DNA from: Taishania pollutisoli
GTDB taxonomy: Bacteria > Bacteroidota > Bacteroidia > Flavobacteriales_D > Crocinitomicaceae
NCBI RefSeq assembly: GCF_014518315.1
Contig: NZ_JACVEL010000005.1
Coordinates: forward strand, 124,001-188,000
Length of the DNA stretch: 64,000 nt
Direction: 5' to 3'
Part shown: positions 37,303-45,738 of the stretch, piece by piece
How positions within the stretch are numbered: the stretch's first letter is position 1
Layout: every line of letters starts with the position of its first letter
The notes under the pieces: generated by a model
Database searches by the model: none
Seen by the model: the letters and a program-made list of their open reading frames with translations, nothing else
What the model was told of the DNA's origin: nothing
Translations under genes and position numbers: made by a program

Positions 37303-37956
37303 ATGGGAAAGATAGAAGTAAATGTTTATCCGGACTCTGACTCGCCTAAACTTTTTAAGAATAAGTTCTTAGAATTCCTCACCAAAACACACCCACTCGT
37401 TATCGATGCAATGTACCTCACCATTGCTTATTTCCTCATCTCACATTTTTATGTCAACCATTCTCAATCGGTTCTTTTCATTGTGGGATTATTTTTTGCC
37501 GGTTTTTTTTCCTGGTCCTTCGCGGAATACCTGATGCACCGTTTCCTGTATCATAAGATTGAGGATGCCACGTACAACACCGGGATTCAATACCTGTTTC
37601 ACGGAATTCATCACGAATATCCGAATGATAAAACCCGGCTGGTATTGCCGATTATCCCTTCATTCGTAATTGCTTCCGTGTTCTTCGCTATTTTTTACCT
37701 GATTATGGGCAAGTATGCATTTGTGTTCGGCCCCGGGTTTATGATCGGTTATTGTGCTTATATGACTGTTCACTATACCGTTCATAAAGTTGCGCCTCCG
37801 AAACGTTTTAATTTCTGGTGGACGTTTCACAACATCCATCATTATCAGCAACACGATCGTGCATTCGGTGTTACATCCCCGTTATGGGATATTGTCTTCG
37901 GTACAATGCCTGAAAAAAACAGAAAAACGGTAGATGTAAAACTGAAAAAAGAATGA
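37303..37956 (+). CDS. Sterol desaturase / fatty acid hydroxylase family protein
   Basis: The 217-residue membrane protein has the histidine clusters of the di-iron hydroxylase superfamily: HRFLYH, HGIHHEYP, HYTVHK and HNIHHYQQHD, plus three or four hydrophobic helices. The arrangement resembles the fatty acid 2-hydroxylase branch (Scs7-like), which would hydroxylate an acyl chain of a membrane lipid; Bacteroidota make sphingolipids and hydroxylated ornithine lipids, so either is plausible. The exact substrate cannot be read. A clear terminator follows at 37986. Confidence 0.88.
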   Translation: MGKIEVNVYPDSDSPKLFKNKFLEFLTKTHPLVIDAMYLTIAYFLISHFYVNHSQSVLFIVGLFFAGFFSWSFAEYLMHRFLYHKIEDATYNTGIQYLFHGIHHEYPNDKTRLVLPIIPSFVIASVFFAIFYLIMGKYAFVFGPGFMIGYCAYMTVHYTVHKVAPPKRFNFWWTFHNIHHYQQHDRAFGVTSPLWDIVFGTMPEKNRKTVDVKLKKE

Positions 37957-37985
37957 ATCACTTTCTTTCGTAGAAAAATAGATTG

Positions 37986-38018
37986 AAAAGCTAAGCGGTG
38001 TCTTAGCTTTTCTTTTTT
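37986..38018 (+). terminator. Terminator of the hydroxylase gene
   Basis: AAAAGCTAAG pairs with CTTAGCTTTT across CGGTGT, followed by CTTTTTT. Confidence 0.9.
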
Positions 38019-38102
38019 GCGTAAATCCACCTGGTAATCTCCTTCCGGCAAACGCGAATAGATAAGCCCTGTCCAAACTGTTTCACCGGATCAGACAGCA
38101 AG

Positions 38103-38135
38103 AAAAAAGCGACTCTGTTGAAACAGGTCGCTTTT
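38103..38135 (-). terminator. Terminator of the TPR gene
   Basis: GCGAC-T-CTGTT and AACAG-GTCGC form an 11-step stem with a two-base tip, flanked by six A on the left and four T on the right; it should work on the minus strand and perhaps on both. Confidence 0.85.
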
Positions 38136-38163
38136 CATCTTCTACTTTATATACGGAAGTGTA

Positions 38164-39783
38164 TTATTTTACTGTACTAAAGAATGCTTTCGCTTGCGGA
38201 TCATCCGGAATCAGTGTTTGCACCTGTTTCCATACCTCTTTTGCTTTTTCAATGTCTTTCTCAGGAGAGTTGACATAAAAATCACCCAGGTACTTCAATG
38301 CTTCAACAGCCATGCTTTTGTACTGTCCTGCTTTCTCTTCGTCTTTCAACAGGTTCAGGAATTGCTCGTAATGCGGTTTTGCCGACCAGGTAACTTTATC
38401 CAAATCCAACTGTACATTTGAACGCGCTCTCCACAAATGGCTCATCGCATAATCCGGTGATTGAGCCAGTACTCTTGCGTGTGCCTGATCCGATTTTACA
38501 AAGTCTTTCGGCCCGAAATAATATGCACGTCCCAATTCATAATACTCCGCAAGTGTCAGGTTACTTGAATCCCCCGCCATCTTTTTGTTGAAGATCGCAA
38601 TGGCACTTTCGTAATTCTTGTCCTTCATGTACGTTTTCGCAAGGTCTGCATATACTTCGCTCGCGATTGTCTTATCAACTTCCGCTGCTTTTTCCATTCC
38701 CTTCAAATACAATTCCGGCTGATTCATTTTTTGGTAATACAACGCCTGGTACTTGTAATCCGCTCCCAGAATTTTATCTTGCGGTACGATTTTAAAGAAA
38801 TCGTTCATTGCTTCAAAACCTTTTACGTAGGCAGCTGAATCTGCATTGTTTGCCGTGTTATTTTCGTAGATGGAATACGCCAGGATACGTGCCGTAAAGT
38901 GATTTTTGAATCCTTTATCATGTAGGATATGAATCTCCTTAATTGTCTCAGGATATTTTTTCCCCATGAATAATGAAGTTGCATAACGGTAACGCGCATG
39001 GTCACTATCATTCAATTGCAGGTATTTTTCCCAGTTGACAATTGATTGGCTTGCCTGGTCATATTTCATGTTTAACTCAGCGCGTTCGCGGTAAGAAGGG
39101 GCGTAATTCGGCTCCATATCCTGCGCAACTTTATACAAACTGTCTGCCAGTTTCGGGTTTTGTGCCCGTTGATAAATTTTTGCTTTTCGAACGAATACAC
39201 GTGCATTGTTATTGATATCACCGGCCTGGTTATAGCTTTTCATTGCCTCTGTACTGTTGCGCGGGTTAATCTCCACCTGTGCATCTCCCAATAAGAGGTA
39301 ACCGTTTTGGTTTTTCGGCTCCAGTTTGATCGCTTCATTCAACAAATTCACAGCCTGGTTCAAGCTTTTTTGCGGAGAATTGATAAACACCGAAGCAATC
39401 TGACGAATCACTTCTGCATTTCTGCGTTTTGTAGTTTTCAACACTGTCTGGAAAATAACACTTGCTGCGGTTGTGTCACCACTCAACCACAACGCTTTTC
39501 CTTTTCCAACTTGTGAAAGCGGGTTTTCAGGATCTAATTCAGCTCCTTTGTTCCAAACAATTTTAGCTGAATCGATATCATCCGACTGGAAGAAATTTTC
39601 TCCGTAGAAAAAATAATTGTCCCCAACCGAAGGTGTTCCCTGTGCTATCAAAGTACGAAAATCTTTCGCCGCTTCTTCATATCTTTCGTTATCTGTCTTC
39701 TTAATTGCATCCGGAAGTGTTTGTCCGAAACCAAAGCTTCCTGCAAACATTAAAGAAAATACTGCTACTGTATATCGTTTCAT
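38164..39783 (-). CDS. Periplasmic tetratricopeptide repeat protein
   Basis: The 539-residue product has a signal peptide (AVFSLMFAGSFGFGQ) and then a chain of TPR units, for example NPLSQVGKGKALWLSGDTTAA, NGYLLLGDAQVEINPRNS, APSYRERAELNMKYDQAS and SHLWRARSNVQLDLDK. It should be a periplasmic or outer-membrane-facing scaffold. It lies 100 bases downstream of a PstS-like lipoprotein gene; in other Flavobacteriia I recall this pair near ExbB/ExbD/TonB genes, which suggests a link to TonB energy coupling. An inverted repeat GCAAGG/CCTTGC overlaps its upstream region. Confidence 0.85.
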   Translation of the reverse strand: MKRYTVAVFSLMFAGSFGFGQTLPDAIKKTDNERYEEAAKDFRTLIAQGTPSVGDNYFFYGENFFQSDDIDSAKIVWNKGAELDPENPLSQVGKGKALWLSGDTTAASVIFQTVLKTTKRRNAEVIRQIASVFINSPQKSLNQAVNLLNEAIKLEPKNQNGYLLLGDAQVEINPRNSTEAMKSYNQAGDINNNARVFVRKAKIYQRAQNPKLADSLYKVAQDMEPNYAPSYRERAELNMKYDQASQSIVNWEKYLQLNDSDHARYRYATSLFMGKKYPETIKEIHILHDKGFKNHFTARILAYSIYENNTANNADSAAYVKGFEAMNDFFKIVPQDKILGADYKYQALYYQKMNQPELYLKGMEKAAEVDKTIASEVYADLAKTYMKDKNYESAIAIFNKKMAGDSSNLTLAEYYELGRAYYFGPKDFVKSDQAHARVLAQSPDYAMSHLWRARSNVQLDLDKVTWSAKPHYEQFLNLLKDEEKAGQYKSMAVEALKYLGDFYVNSPEKDIEKAKEVWKQVQTLIPDDPQAKAFFSTVK

Positions 39784-39811
39784 TTCTAATTATTTACTTA
39801 TTTCAATCATA

Positions 39812-39832
39812 GCAAGGTACCAATATCCTTGC
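39812..39832. repeat. Inverted repeat GCAAGG-N9-CCTTGC upstream of the TPR gene
   Basis: The six-base arms at 39812-39817 and 39827-39832 are perfect. The site is 29-49 bases before the ATG and overlaps a weak promoter-like TACCTTGC on the minus strand, so it might be an operator. Confidence 0.35.
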
Positions 39833-39883
39833 CAAACATTCAATGTGCGTTTTTTAAAAAACCGCTAATGTACTGTTTTTTTA

Positions 39884-40819
39884 TTATTTCGTAGTAATAT
39901 TTACCATTCTGGCAACCATATTCGCAGGTATCAGCGATGCTTTTTGGATGATCAGCTGCCCTTTCTCTCCGGTCATGAAATTTATAAAACCGGCATTTAA
40001 AGTTGTTCTTCCTGCCTTGTTCAGCAACCATACTTCACGCACCAACGGATATCCTTTATTTTGATGGTACCCTTCATAAATGTACGCCTGATAAGGTTTA
40101 AAATATTCTTCCCCCTCTGTTTTTGCCAGGGCAACGATGTTGATTCCGTCTCTGAAATCCAGTGTCGTCGGATCGTCTTCATCACTGATCCAGTTGACAC
40201 CGATAACTCCAAGCGCATTTCGATTTTCTTTCACAAAATTGATAACTTCTTCATTTGAATTCACTGCAAATACATTTGCAGGGAGCGTACTGATTTCAGA
40301 TAAGTTTTTCAGGTAGATGAAATTTGCCGAATTCGGATTGTCGAATACGACATTGATTTTTCGGTTGGATCCCTGCCACAGGGAGTCTTTCCCGCTGATA
40401 ATGTTTTTCAATCGCTCAACAGTCATCAAGGTATCCGTATTCTCAGGGTGTACAATCAGTGCCAGCGCATCAATCGCCAGCTTCGTACTCCTTACTTCTA
40501 CATTGTTTTTCGCCAGTAATGATTTTTTTTCTTCTTCCGTGAAATCCCTTGTAATGCAGATGGTGGAAGTTTTCCCGGTGATAAATGCATCAATTGCCTC
40601 CACTTCATTTACATAATCTGCATTAATTGTTGCAAGCGGAAATTGTCCTTCAAAGGTATAAATACTCGTTTCAAACAGCGGTTTGAATGATTCTTCGAGG
40701 TAGATATTAATTTCTCCCGAGCTGTTGGTGTTTTTCCCTTTCATACTATTGTTATTAGTATTACACGCTGTAAATGCTGCTACAAGCACAGACAATGGGA
40801 TTACAAGATGTCTCTTCAT
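39884..40819 (-). CDS. PstS-like substrate-binding lipoprotein
   Basis: The 311-residue protein has a lipoprotein signal with the lipid-attached Cys at 19 (AAFTACNTN) and a type 2 periplasmic binding fold like PstS: EAIDAFITGKTSTICITRDF, the hinge LIVHPENTD, LKNIISGKDSLWQGSN and PLVREVWLLNK. PstS normally binds phosphate for the PstCAB importer, but no such genes are near. The Bacteroidota paralogues linked to TonB systems may have another ligand. It follows a small membrane protein gene by 11 bases. Confidence 0.85.
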   Translation of the reverse strand: MKRHLVIPLSVLVAAFTACNTNNNSMKGKNTNSSGEINIYLEESFKPLFETSIYTFEGQFPLATINADYVNEVEAIDAFITGKTSTICITRDFTEEEKKSLLAKNNVEVRSTKLAIDALALIVHPENTDTLMTVERLKNIISGKDSLWQGSNRKINVVFDNPNSANFIYLKNLSEISTLPANVFAVNSNEEVINFVKENRNALGVIGVNWISDEDDPTTLDFRDGINIVALAKTEGEEYFKPYQAYIYEGYHQNKGYPLVREVWLLNKAGRTTLNAGFINFMTGEKGQLIIQKASLIPANMVARMVNITTK

Positions 40820-40830
40820 ACGACTAAGAA

Positions 40831-41043
40831 TTAATGTTGATTGGATTTATTTTTTTTATACAGTTGGTACAACCGGTAGCTTCTGAACACGGCGTATACC
40901 AATAACAATCCTGCGAAAACATTCCGTTGCGTGTTGGATAAATTAGGTAAAAAATCATTGGAAAAAATGAGGAAATAGCTCCAGATCAAGCTAATTACAA
41001 TGACAAAACCCGAAAAAATGTAGTTAATAAAATTGGTATTCAC
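40831..41043 (-). CDS. Small two-helix membrane protein
   Basis: From the GTG at 41043 the protein has 70 residues with two hydrophobic helices (NYIFSGFVIVISLIWSYFLI and FAGLLLVYAVFRSYRLYQ) and a basic tail. A longer frame from a TTG at 41061 exists, but that TTG lies inside the TACCTTTG promoter element at 41059-41066, so it cannot be in the transcript. No function is known to me. It is followed by the PstS-like gene and is probably cotranscribed with it. Confidence 0.7.
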   Translation of the reverse strand: MNTNFINYIFSGFVIVISLIWSYFLIFSNDFLPNLSNTQRNVFAGLLLVYAVFRSYRLYQLYKKNKSNQH

Positions 41044-41058
41044 GCCTCTTAATTTGTT

Positions 41059-41066
41059 CAAAGGTA
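41059..41066 (-). promoter_or_regulatory. -7 element deciding the start of the small membrane protein
   Basis: TACCTTTG on the minus strand fits TAnnTTTG. Transcription should begin near 41050-41053, leaving about 8-10 bases before the GTG at 41043. Confidence 0.6.
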
Positions 41067-41135
41067 AGGATAATGAGACGTTAATAAAAATAAATAGACG
41101 TTAAGAAAATTTAATTTATCCGGAAAAAAAAAGAA

Positions 41136-41531
41136 AAGGCAAATCTATAAGCCGGGTTCTGTTCCGGTGTTTCCACCAGATGTTTATCATTTATCTAGCC
41201 CCGACTTCGCAATCGGGATCCATCAGCCTACCCTCCGGGATCGGGCGAGCAACCCTTTTACACATCCACACAAGGTGAACGTGAATCCCCGGTATACATG
41301 GCCTTTCAACGCGTAAGGTTTGCCTAGCTACAGTACATCACTGCCTGCACGGTGAGCTCTTACCTCACCTTTTCACTATGACCCGAAGGCTACTTATTTT
41401 CTGCTGCACTTTCTGTTACCACTCCGACAGAATCGGAGCAATACCTTCCCGTTAGGAAGTACGCCGCTCTACGTTGCCCGGACTTTCCTCTCTTCGTCAT
41501 CTGACGAACAGCGATAAACCGATTTGCCTTG
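41136..41531 (-). ncRNA. rnpB: RNase P RNA (class A)
   Basis: The catalytic RNA that trims the 5' ends of tRNA precursors. On the minus strand the conserved GAGGAAAGTCCGGGC lies near the 5' end (about 41478-41494) and AGAACCCGGCTTAT near the 3' end (about 41147-41160). The P1 stem is formed by GGCAAATC at 41521-41528 and GATTTGCC at 41138-41145. Length is near 395 bases. A T-rich tract after P1 should terminate transcription. Boundaries are uncertain by a few bases. The open frame running through this region is not a protein gene. Confidence 0.95.
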
Positions 41532-41534
41532 CAG

Positions 41535-41562
41535 CAAAGGTACGGATTTATTTTTTCACAAA
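41535..41562 (-). promoter_or_regulatory. Promoter of rnpB, overlapping the end of the T9SS gene
   Basis: On the minus strand TTTG (41559-41562) is followed after 16 bases by TACCTTTG (41535-41542). The stop codon of the upstream protein gene, at 41548-41550, lies between the two boxes. Confidence 0.6.
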
Positions 41563-42627
41563 TGATGTTGTTACTGTTTCCCCGTCTTTTTGTGCGGACA
41601 GCAGATACATTCCGGAATTGAGATTTGATGTATTGATTGCCTGTACCGCATGTTCGAATGACAACTGCTGTACCAGGGTTCCGTCGAGGTGGTAAATGCT
41701 GATGTGTTTCATTCCGCTTGCCCATGATAGGATCAATTCATCCGTTACCGGATTCGGATATACTTTCAGTGCACCTGATTCACCGATTGTTTCAATTCCC
41801 AGGTAATTATTGTCTTTGTACTCCGCTGATACAACCGTTTCATTTCCCATCAATTCTGTCGTAACAACTTTTAAAATCGGGGTTTTCTCTCCGTTAGCAA
41901 TCCATTCATATTCATAGGTCACCGGAATATCCAGTCCAAATGCCGTACCGTTGTACTTAACGGAATCGGTTTCTTCTATTTTATGTTGCACTCTGAGCAC
42001 ATCAAATGTTCCGAAAGGTGTTGTAATCTGTCCCCATCCGTCAACAACAGTAGTTCTTTTTCGCTGTTGAATCCATTCAGCAGGAATAAACATACTCATA
42101 TCCAGATGCGTGTATCTTCTTGAAATGTACTCATCTTCATATTCCAACGGGTAAATGTATTTCGTTTCAATCGTATCTGATTTAATCGGAATGGCCTGAC
42201 CGTTAATTGATGCCGAATAGCCAACCAGCGTCATTTTTTGTGCATTCTTTTTTGTATACTGGAACACATTTTCTATCTGTACAGGAAGTAAATTGCCAAA
42301 CTGGTTCAGAGGCAAATCCGTAAAGGGCATGTAATAACTTGAACGATATGCCGTCACCGCCGTAGGTCCATAACTTAAATTAATAAGAAACGGAACTCCT
42401 GAAAGCGAGTTGTGTTCCCTTGTCACCTGGTCCAAAAGCGTCAGGTTGGAAAAATCCCATTGGTGATTCGGTCCGGTAGATGAATAGTCAAGTGTCAGAT
42501 CTGCTGTTCTGCTTACGGTAAGAGCATCTCCTGCAACCGGAAAATCCGCGTCTGTGATTGTAATCTGGCTGTTTCCCATATACGGAAACACAGGTATGAG
42601 CAATAGTGATAATAAAGTTAGTTTCAT
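41548..42627 (-). CDS. T9SS-exported protein of unknown function
   Basis: The ATG at 42627 gives 359 residues with a signal peptide (LTLLSLLLIPVFPYMGNS), a beta-rich body without recognised family, and a type A sorting domain from about residue 275 (LKVYPNPVTDELILSW, ending TTSFVKK). The longer frame from 42657 would overlap the upstream lipoprotein gene and precede the signal peptide, so I reject it. It is the last gene after sigma factor, membrane/barrel protein and lipoprotein, and may be a member of that regulon. Its last codons carry the rnpB -33 box. Confidence 0.85.
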   Translation of the reverse strand: MKLTLLSLLLIPVFPYMGNSQITITDADFPVAGDALTVSRTADLTLDYSSTGPNHQWDFSNLTLLDQVTREHNSLSGVPFLINLSYGPTAVTAYRSSYYMPFTDLPLNQFGNLLPVQIENVFQYTKKNAQKMTLVGYSASINGQAIPIKSDTIETKYIYPLEYEDEYISRRYTHLDMSMFIPAEWIQQRKRTTVVDGWGQITTPFGTFDVLRVQHKIEETDSVKYNGTAFGLDIPVTYEYEWIANGEKTPILKVVTTELMGNETVVSAEYKDNNYLGIETIGESGALKVYPNPVTDELILSWASGMKHISIYHLDGTLVQQLSFEHAVQAINTSNLNSGMYLLSAQKDGETVTTSFVKK

Positions 42628-42640
42628 ATACTTATTGTTT

Positions 42641-43714
42641 TCAATAGGGTGACTCAATAGCGAAAATCACTTCCAGTTGCGAATGTACTAAATTTCCTGA
42701 TAGTAAACTCTTTGCATTTCCTTTAATTGCACCTGTAACTTTGTATATTTTATTCCCGTTCGGCAATTCTTTGAATAACGAGATTGAATTCACAGACAAA
42801 CTTCCCGGTATGTCCGTAGAGGCATGACTGGCATACACGTCTGCATCATTTTGAAAGGACATCTGCACTCTAAAGTCATTGAAGTAAACCTGTTCAACTG
42901 CCGTTTTATACGTTTCCATATCCAGCATATACCTTCCCTGACCGTCTGTATCGACCAATACTTCATGTGTTCTGACAATTCCGTTTGTAAATGTTGTTAC
43001 AGCTTTTACAGCAATCACTCCGGCACCCGGACTCAGAGACATTTGTTGCTCTTCCGATGCCAATTCGCCATTCACATACCACTTAACTCCCGCAATCGGG
43101 GTACTGCTTGATTCCAGCCATAAATTGGTTGCTCCGGTACCTTGTTGAGGGTTGAACTTAATTTTGTATCCCGCCAGATCTTTGTATCCCAACAATACTT
43201 TATTGCAAACGGTTCTGGTCGTTCCGTCATTGAACTCCACATCAGCACATATGGTATGAAATCCGGAACTTAAGATGCTCAGATTACTCCCGATTTCCAT
43301 TCCGTCAAGTGAATAGACAATTGATTCTATCTGCTGACTATTCGGCAGGTTTTGATGATTTACCGTGTACCAATTCTGTTCGTCATATGCGAATGATAAA
43401 TTGGGGGTCATTATTTCTGAAAAAGTAGGGGGTATCCCTATTTCGCCACTAGAAACTGCTAAGGAAAAAACCGATGATCCTTTGATCATCTTCCCGGATA
43501 AAAATTCGATTCCGTTAATTGTTATCACAGTAGTTTCCTGGTACGCCCCGTCAACTCCCGCAGTCATGTCTATTGCATGTTCCCCAATTGTTCCTTTCAC
43601 CCTAAAAACAGGCGTTTCACTGGCTGCCTCTTCGGGTTTTTGAAACTCTTCTTTTTTACACGCAGAAAATAAGAAGGTGCCGGAAATTAAAATAAAAAAT
43701 ATGTTTTTTTTCAT
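42641..43714 (-). CDS. Lipoprotein of unknown function with Ig/PKD-like folds
   Basis: The 357-residue product has a lipoprotein signal (SGTFLFSACKKEEFQKPEE, lipid-attached Cys near 19). Two segments, FHTICADVEFNDGTTRTVCNK near the centre and VKWYVNGELASEEQQMSLSP further on, look like Ig or PKD-type strands. I do not recognise the family. It begins 3 bases after the barrel gene ends and ends 13 bases before the T9SS gene, so it is in the sigma-factor operon. The abundance of beta strands fits a surface lipoprotein. Confidence 0.78.
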   Translation of the reverse strand: MKKNIFFILISGTFLFSACKKEEFQKPEEAASETPVFRVKGTIGEHAIDMTAGVDGAYQETTVITINGIEFLSGKMIKGSSVFSLAVSSGEIGIPPTFSEIMTPNLSFAYDEQNWYTVNHQNLPNSQQIESIVYSLDGMEIGSNLSILSSGFHTICADVEFNDGTTRTVCNKVLLGYKDLAGYKIKFNPQQGTGATNLWLESSSTPIAGVKWYVNGELASEEQQMSLSPGAGVIAVKAVTTFTNGIVRTHEVLVDTDGQGRYMLDMETYKTAVEQVYFNDFRVQMSFQNDADVYASHASTDIPGSLSVNSISLFKELPNGNKIYKVTGAIKGNAKSLLSGNLVHSQLEVIFAIESPY

Positions 43715-43717
43715 GCG

Positions 43718-45028
43718 TTAAAATCGTTTTACGAATCCCAACTCTAACCTCAACGGGAGTTGATTGTGCTCGCCGTTAAAATTCGTGTTCATCAATAGTT
43801 TATTGACTCTTGCTCCGATCCCCAGCTCCAACAACATCTGGTGTTTAAACTGATATTGAAAGGAGAGTCCCGCATCTAATCCGAATGTATTGAAGTTATC
43901 TGATCGTACATATTGTTTTTCGGTTGTCTGTGTCATGGAGCCTTCGACTACTTTTCCATTCTCCTCCTGAGTCTGGCTCATCTTCGCACGCGCACTGATC
44001 AGATAAGAAGGTGAGATCTCCAATCCCACGGCAAATTTACGGAACACATAATGGGCATGGATATTTAAATCTACGAACTGCAATCGATCATAGGCAATCG
44101 ACTGATTGACACTGATCAGCCCCAGGGAGTAATATTCGCGGCTTCGACTTACAGTAAGATCATTCAGCATTTGTTGTCTGAATCCGAGACCTCCTCCCAG
44201 TCGGAAGTGGTTTCTGATGGTGTAATCAACTCCTGCCTTAACCCCCCATTGGATGTACAGGTTGGTCGGCTGACGAAGGTATGAGGTTCCTGCTCCTGCA
44301 TCTGCAGCAACATAAAAACCTGTTTTTTTCTTCAATAGGAGTTCATCAACATCCACCGCACGCGTAGTAGTTTCTTCAACTGAAGGTGTTATTTCCGGAT
44401 TCTCCTCTTTCATTTCCGCTACGTTTCCGGATGATACTGCTTCTTCGATTTGTCCTGTCGGCTCACCGGTCATCAATTGTTTTTCCTGAACGAATGTTGC
44501 GGATTCATTGACATGATGGTTAGTTGTTGCCGGAAGAATACCTGTCGTACTGTTTGTCGTGTTTTCCTCTCTTACAGTCGTTTCGTATTGTTTCTCAACA
44601 AACGCGTGTGTTTTCCCGGAAACAGCCATTGGTATTGTTTCGGTCGTTTTCATCTGGTATTGTTCACCTGAAGGAATGAACGTTCCGGATACAACCGGGT
44701 TGTTCTCGCTGATCGGATTACCGGACACATTCTGAGCCTCTCCTGTTGTTGTTTCAGATGTACCTGCAGACACGTTATTCGTTTGTGCAACACGTGTTTT
44801 TGCAGGTGAAGTCATTGTTCCATTTGTAGTGGTGTAGTAATAACTCAGGGCGATCATCACCATCAGCAGAGCAGATCCGAAGAACCACCAGGCAAATCGC
44901 TTTCTGGCGGGCTTCTCTGCATTCAGCATTGCCTCCATTTCTTTCCAATATGCATCATTGTAACCAACGGTCTGTTGATCGGATGCTTTCTTGTAAAGGT
45001 TATCTATTTCTTCATCTGTCCATCCCAT
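43718..45028 (-). CDS. Membrane-anchored protein with C-terminal outer-membrane barrel domain
   Basis: The 436-residue protein has three parts. Residues 1-44 are acidic and cytoplasmic in character (WTDEEIDNLYKKASDQQ, YWKEMEAMLNAEKPARKR). Residues about 45-65 are one membrane helix (FAWWFFGSALLMVMIALSYYY). A Thr/Ser/Glu-rich linker to about 245 is followed by a beta-barrel domain (GFYVAADAGAGTSYL, FRLGGGLGFRQQML, FVDLNIHAHYVF, LRLELGFVKRF with terminal Phe). No cleavable signal peptide is seen. It starts 2 bases after the ECF sigma stop, so I infer an anti-sigma-type role. I recall related proteins beside ECF genes in Bacteroidota but know no experiment. Confidence 0.8.
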   Translation of the reverse strand: MGWTDEEIDNLYKKASDQQTVGYNDAYWKEMEAMLNAEKPARKRFAWWFFGSALLMVMIALSYYYTTTNGTMTSPAKTRVAQTNNVSAGTSETTTGEAQNVSGNPISENNPVVSGTFIPSGEQYQMKTTETIPMAVSGKTHAFVEKQYETTVREENTTNSTTGILPATTNHHVNESATFVQEKQLMTGEPTGQIEEAVSSGNVAEMKEENPEITPSVEETTTRAVDVDELLLKKKTGFYVAADAGAGTSYLRQPTNLYIQWGVKAGVDYTIRNHFRLGGGLGFRQQMLNDLTVSRSREYYSLGLISVNQSIAYDRLQFVDLNIHAHYVFRKFAVGLEISPSYLISARAKMSQTQEENGKVVEGSMTQTTEKQYVRSDNFNTFGLDAGLSFQYQFKHQMLLELGIGARVNKLLMNTNFNGEHNQLPLRLELGFVKRF

Positions 45029-45030
45029 AT

Positions 45031-45648
45031 TTATAAGGCCACTTTAAGTCGATTTGTTTTCATTTTTTCAATTGTTTCCAGTTTTTCCCTCAATATTTTT
45101 CTGCCTGTCGAAAGGTGCCATTTAGAAGTTCCCTCTGACATTTCAAGCATTTCAGCGATTTCTTTGTGTGAATATCCTTCTACCACAAACAGGTTAAATA
45201 CCCTGGCAGTCAGTTCAGGCAGTTCGGCTACCAACTTCAGAATCAGTTCATACCCGATCTCCTGTTCACCATCATTTTCAAAGTGACTTCCCTGTACTTC
45301 CAGCTCTCGTTCTGTTTCCTTTCCCGTCACTTTAGAAGAATAGTTTCGTTGTTTCCGGTATTCATCAATGAGTGTGTTTATTGTAATGCGTTTAGCCCAT
45401 GGTACAAAATTCAATTGTTCAGGTGTATCTTTCAGGCTTTTCAGAATTTTCATAAAGGCTAAATGAAATGATGAACGGGCATCCTCTTCATTGGTATGGT
45501 AGCGGACACAAACAGGCATAAGAATCCCGAAACACATCTCGTACAAGACCTGTATGGCTTTCCGATCTTCCTTCACACACTTTGCGAGTAGTTCAGGTGT
45601 AATATTATCCGGTTTCTTCAAAATCCTTATAAAATTGTCCGACTGCAA
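45031..45648 (-). CDS. ECF RNA polymerase sigma factor
   Basis: The 205-residue protein has sigma region 2 (FHLAFMKILKSLKDTPEQL, FVPWAKRITINTLIDEYRKQ) and region 4 (ELTARVFNLFVVEGYSHKEI, AEMLEMSEGTSKWHLSTGRK), joined by a charged linker that includes ERELEVQGSHFENDGEQE. No region 1 or 3 is present, as expected for the ECF type. The operon continues into the putative anti-sigma barrel, lipoprotein and T9SS gene. Target promoters are not known; a TAACTTGC sequence upstream is only a weak -7 match. Confidence 0.92.
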   Translation of the reverse strand: MQSDNFIRILKKPDNITPELLAKCVKEDRKAIQVLYEMCFGILMPVCVRYHTNEEDARSSFHLAFMKILKSLKDTPEQLNFVPWAKRITINTLIDEYRKQRNYSSKVTGKETERELEVQGSHFENDGEQEIGYELILKLVAELPELTARVFNLFVVEGYSHKEIAEMLEMSEGTSKWHLSTGRKILREKLETIEKMKTNRLKVAL

Positions 45649-45738
45649 GTTACATCTTTATTAACAATTATCAAAAATTCTTCTTTCTTAACGAAGTCTG
45701 AAAATAAAAGGTTGGGTGCAGCCGGAAAAAACAGGTAT

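Noticed and set aside
40831-41061. TTG start at 41061 for the small membrane protein
   Set aside because: The codon lies within the -7 element and would not be transcribed; the GTG at 41043 fits.
41390-41725. A 111-codon minus-strand frame
   Set aside because: It runs through RNase P RNA and the end of the T9SS gene; the RNA is certain by its conserved core.
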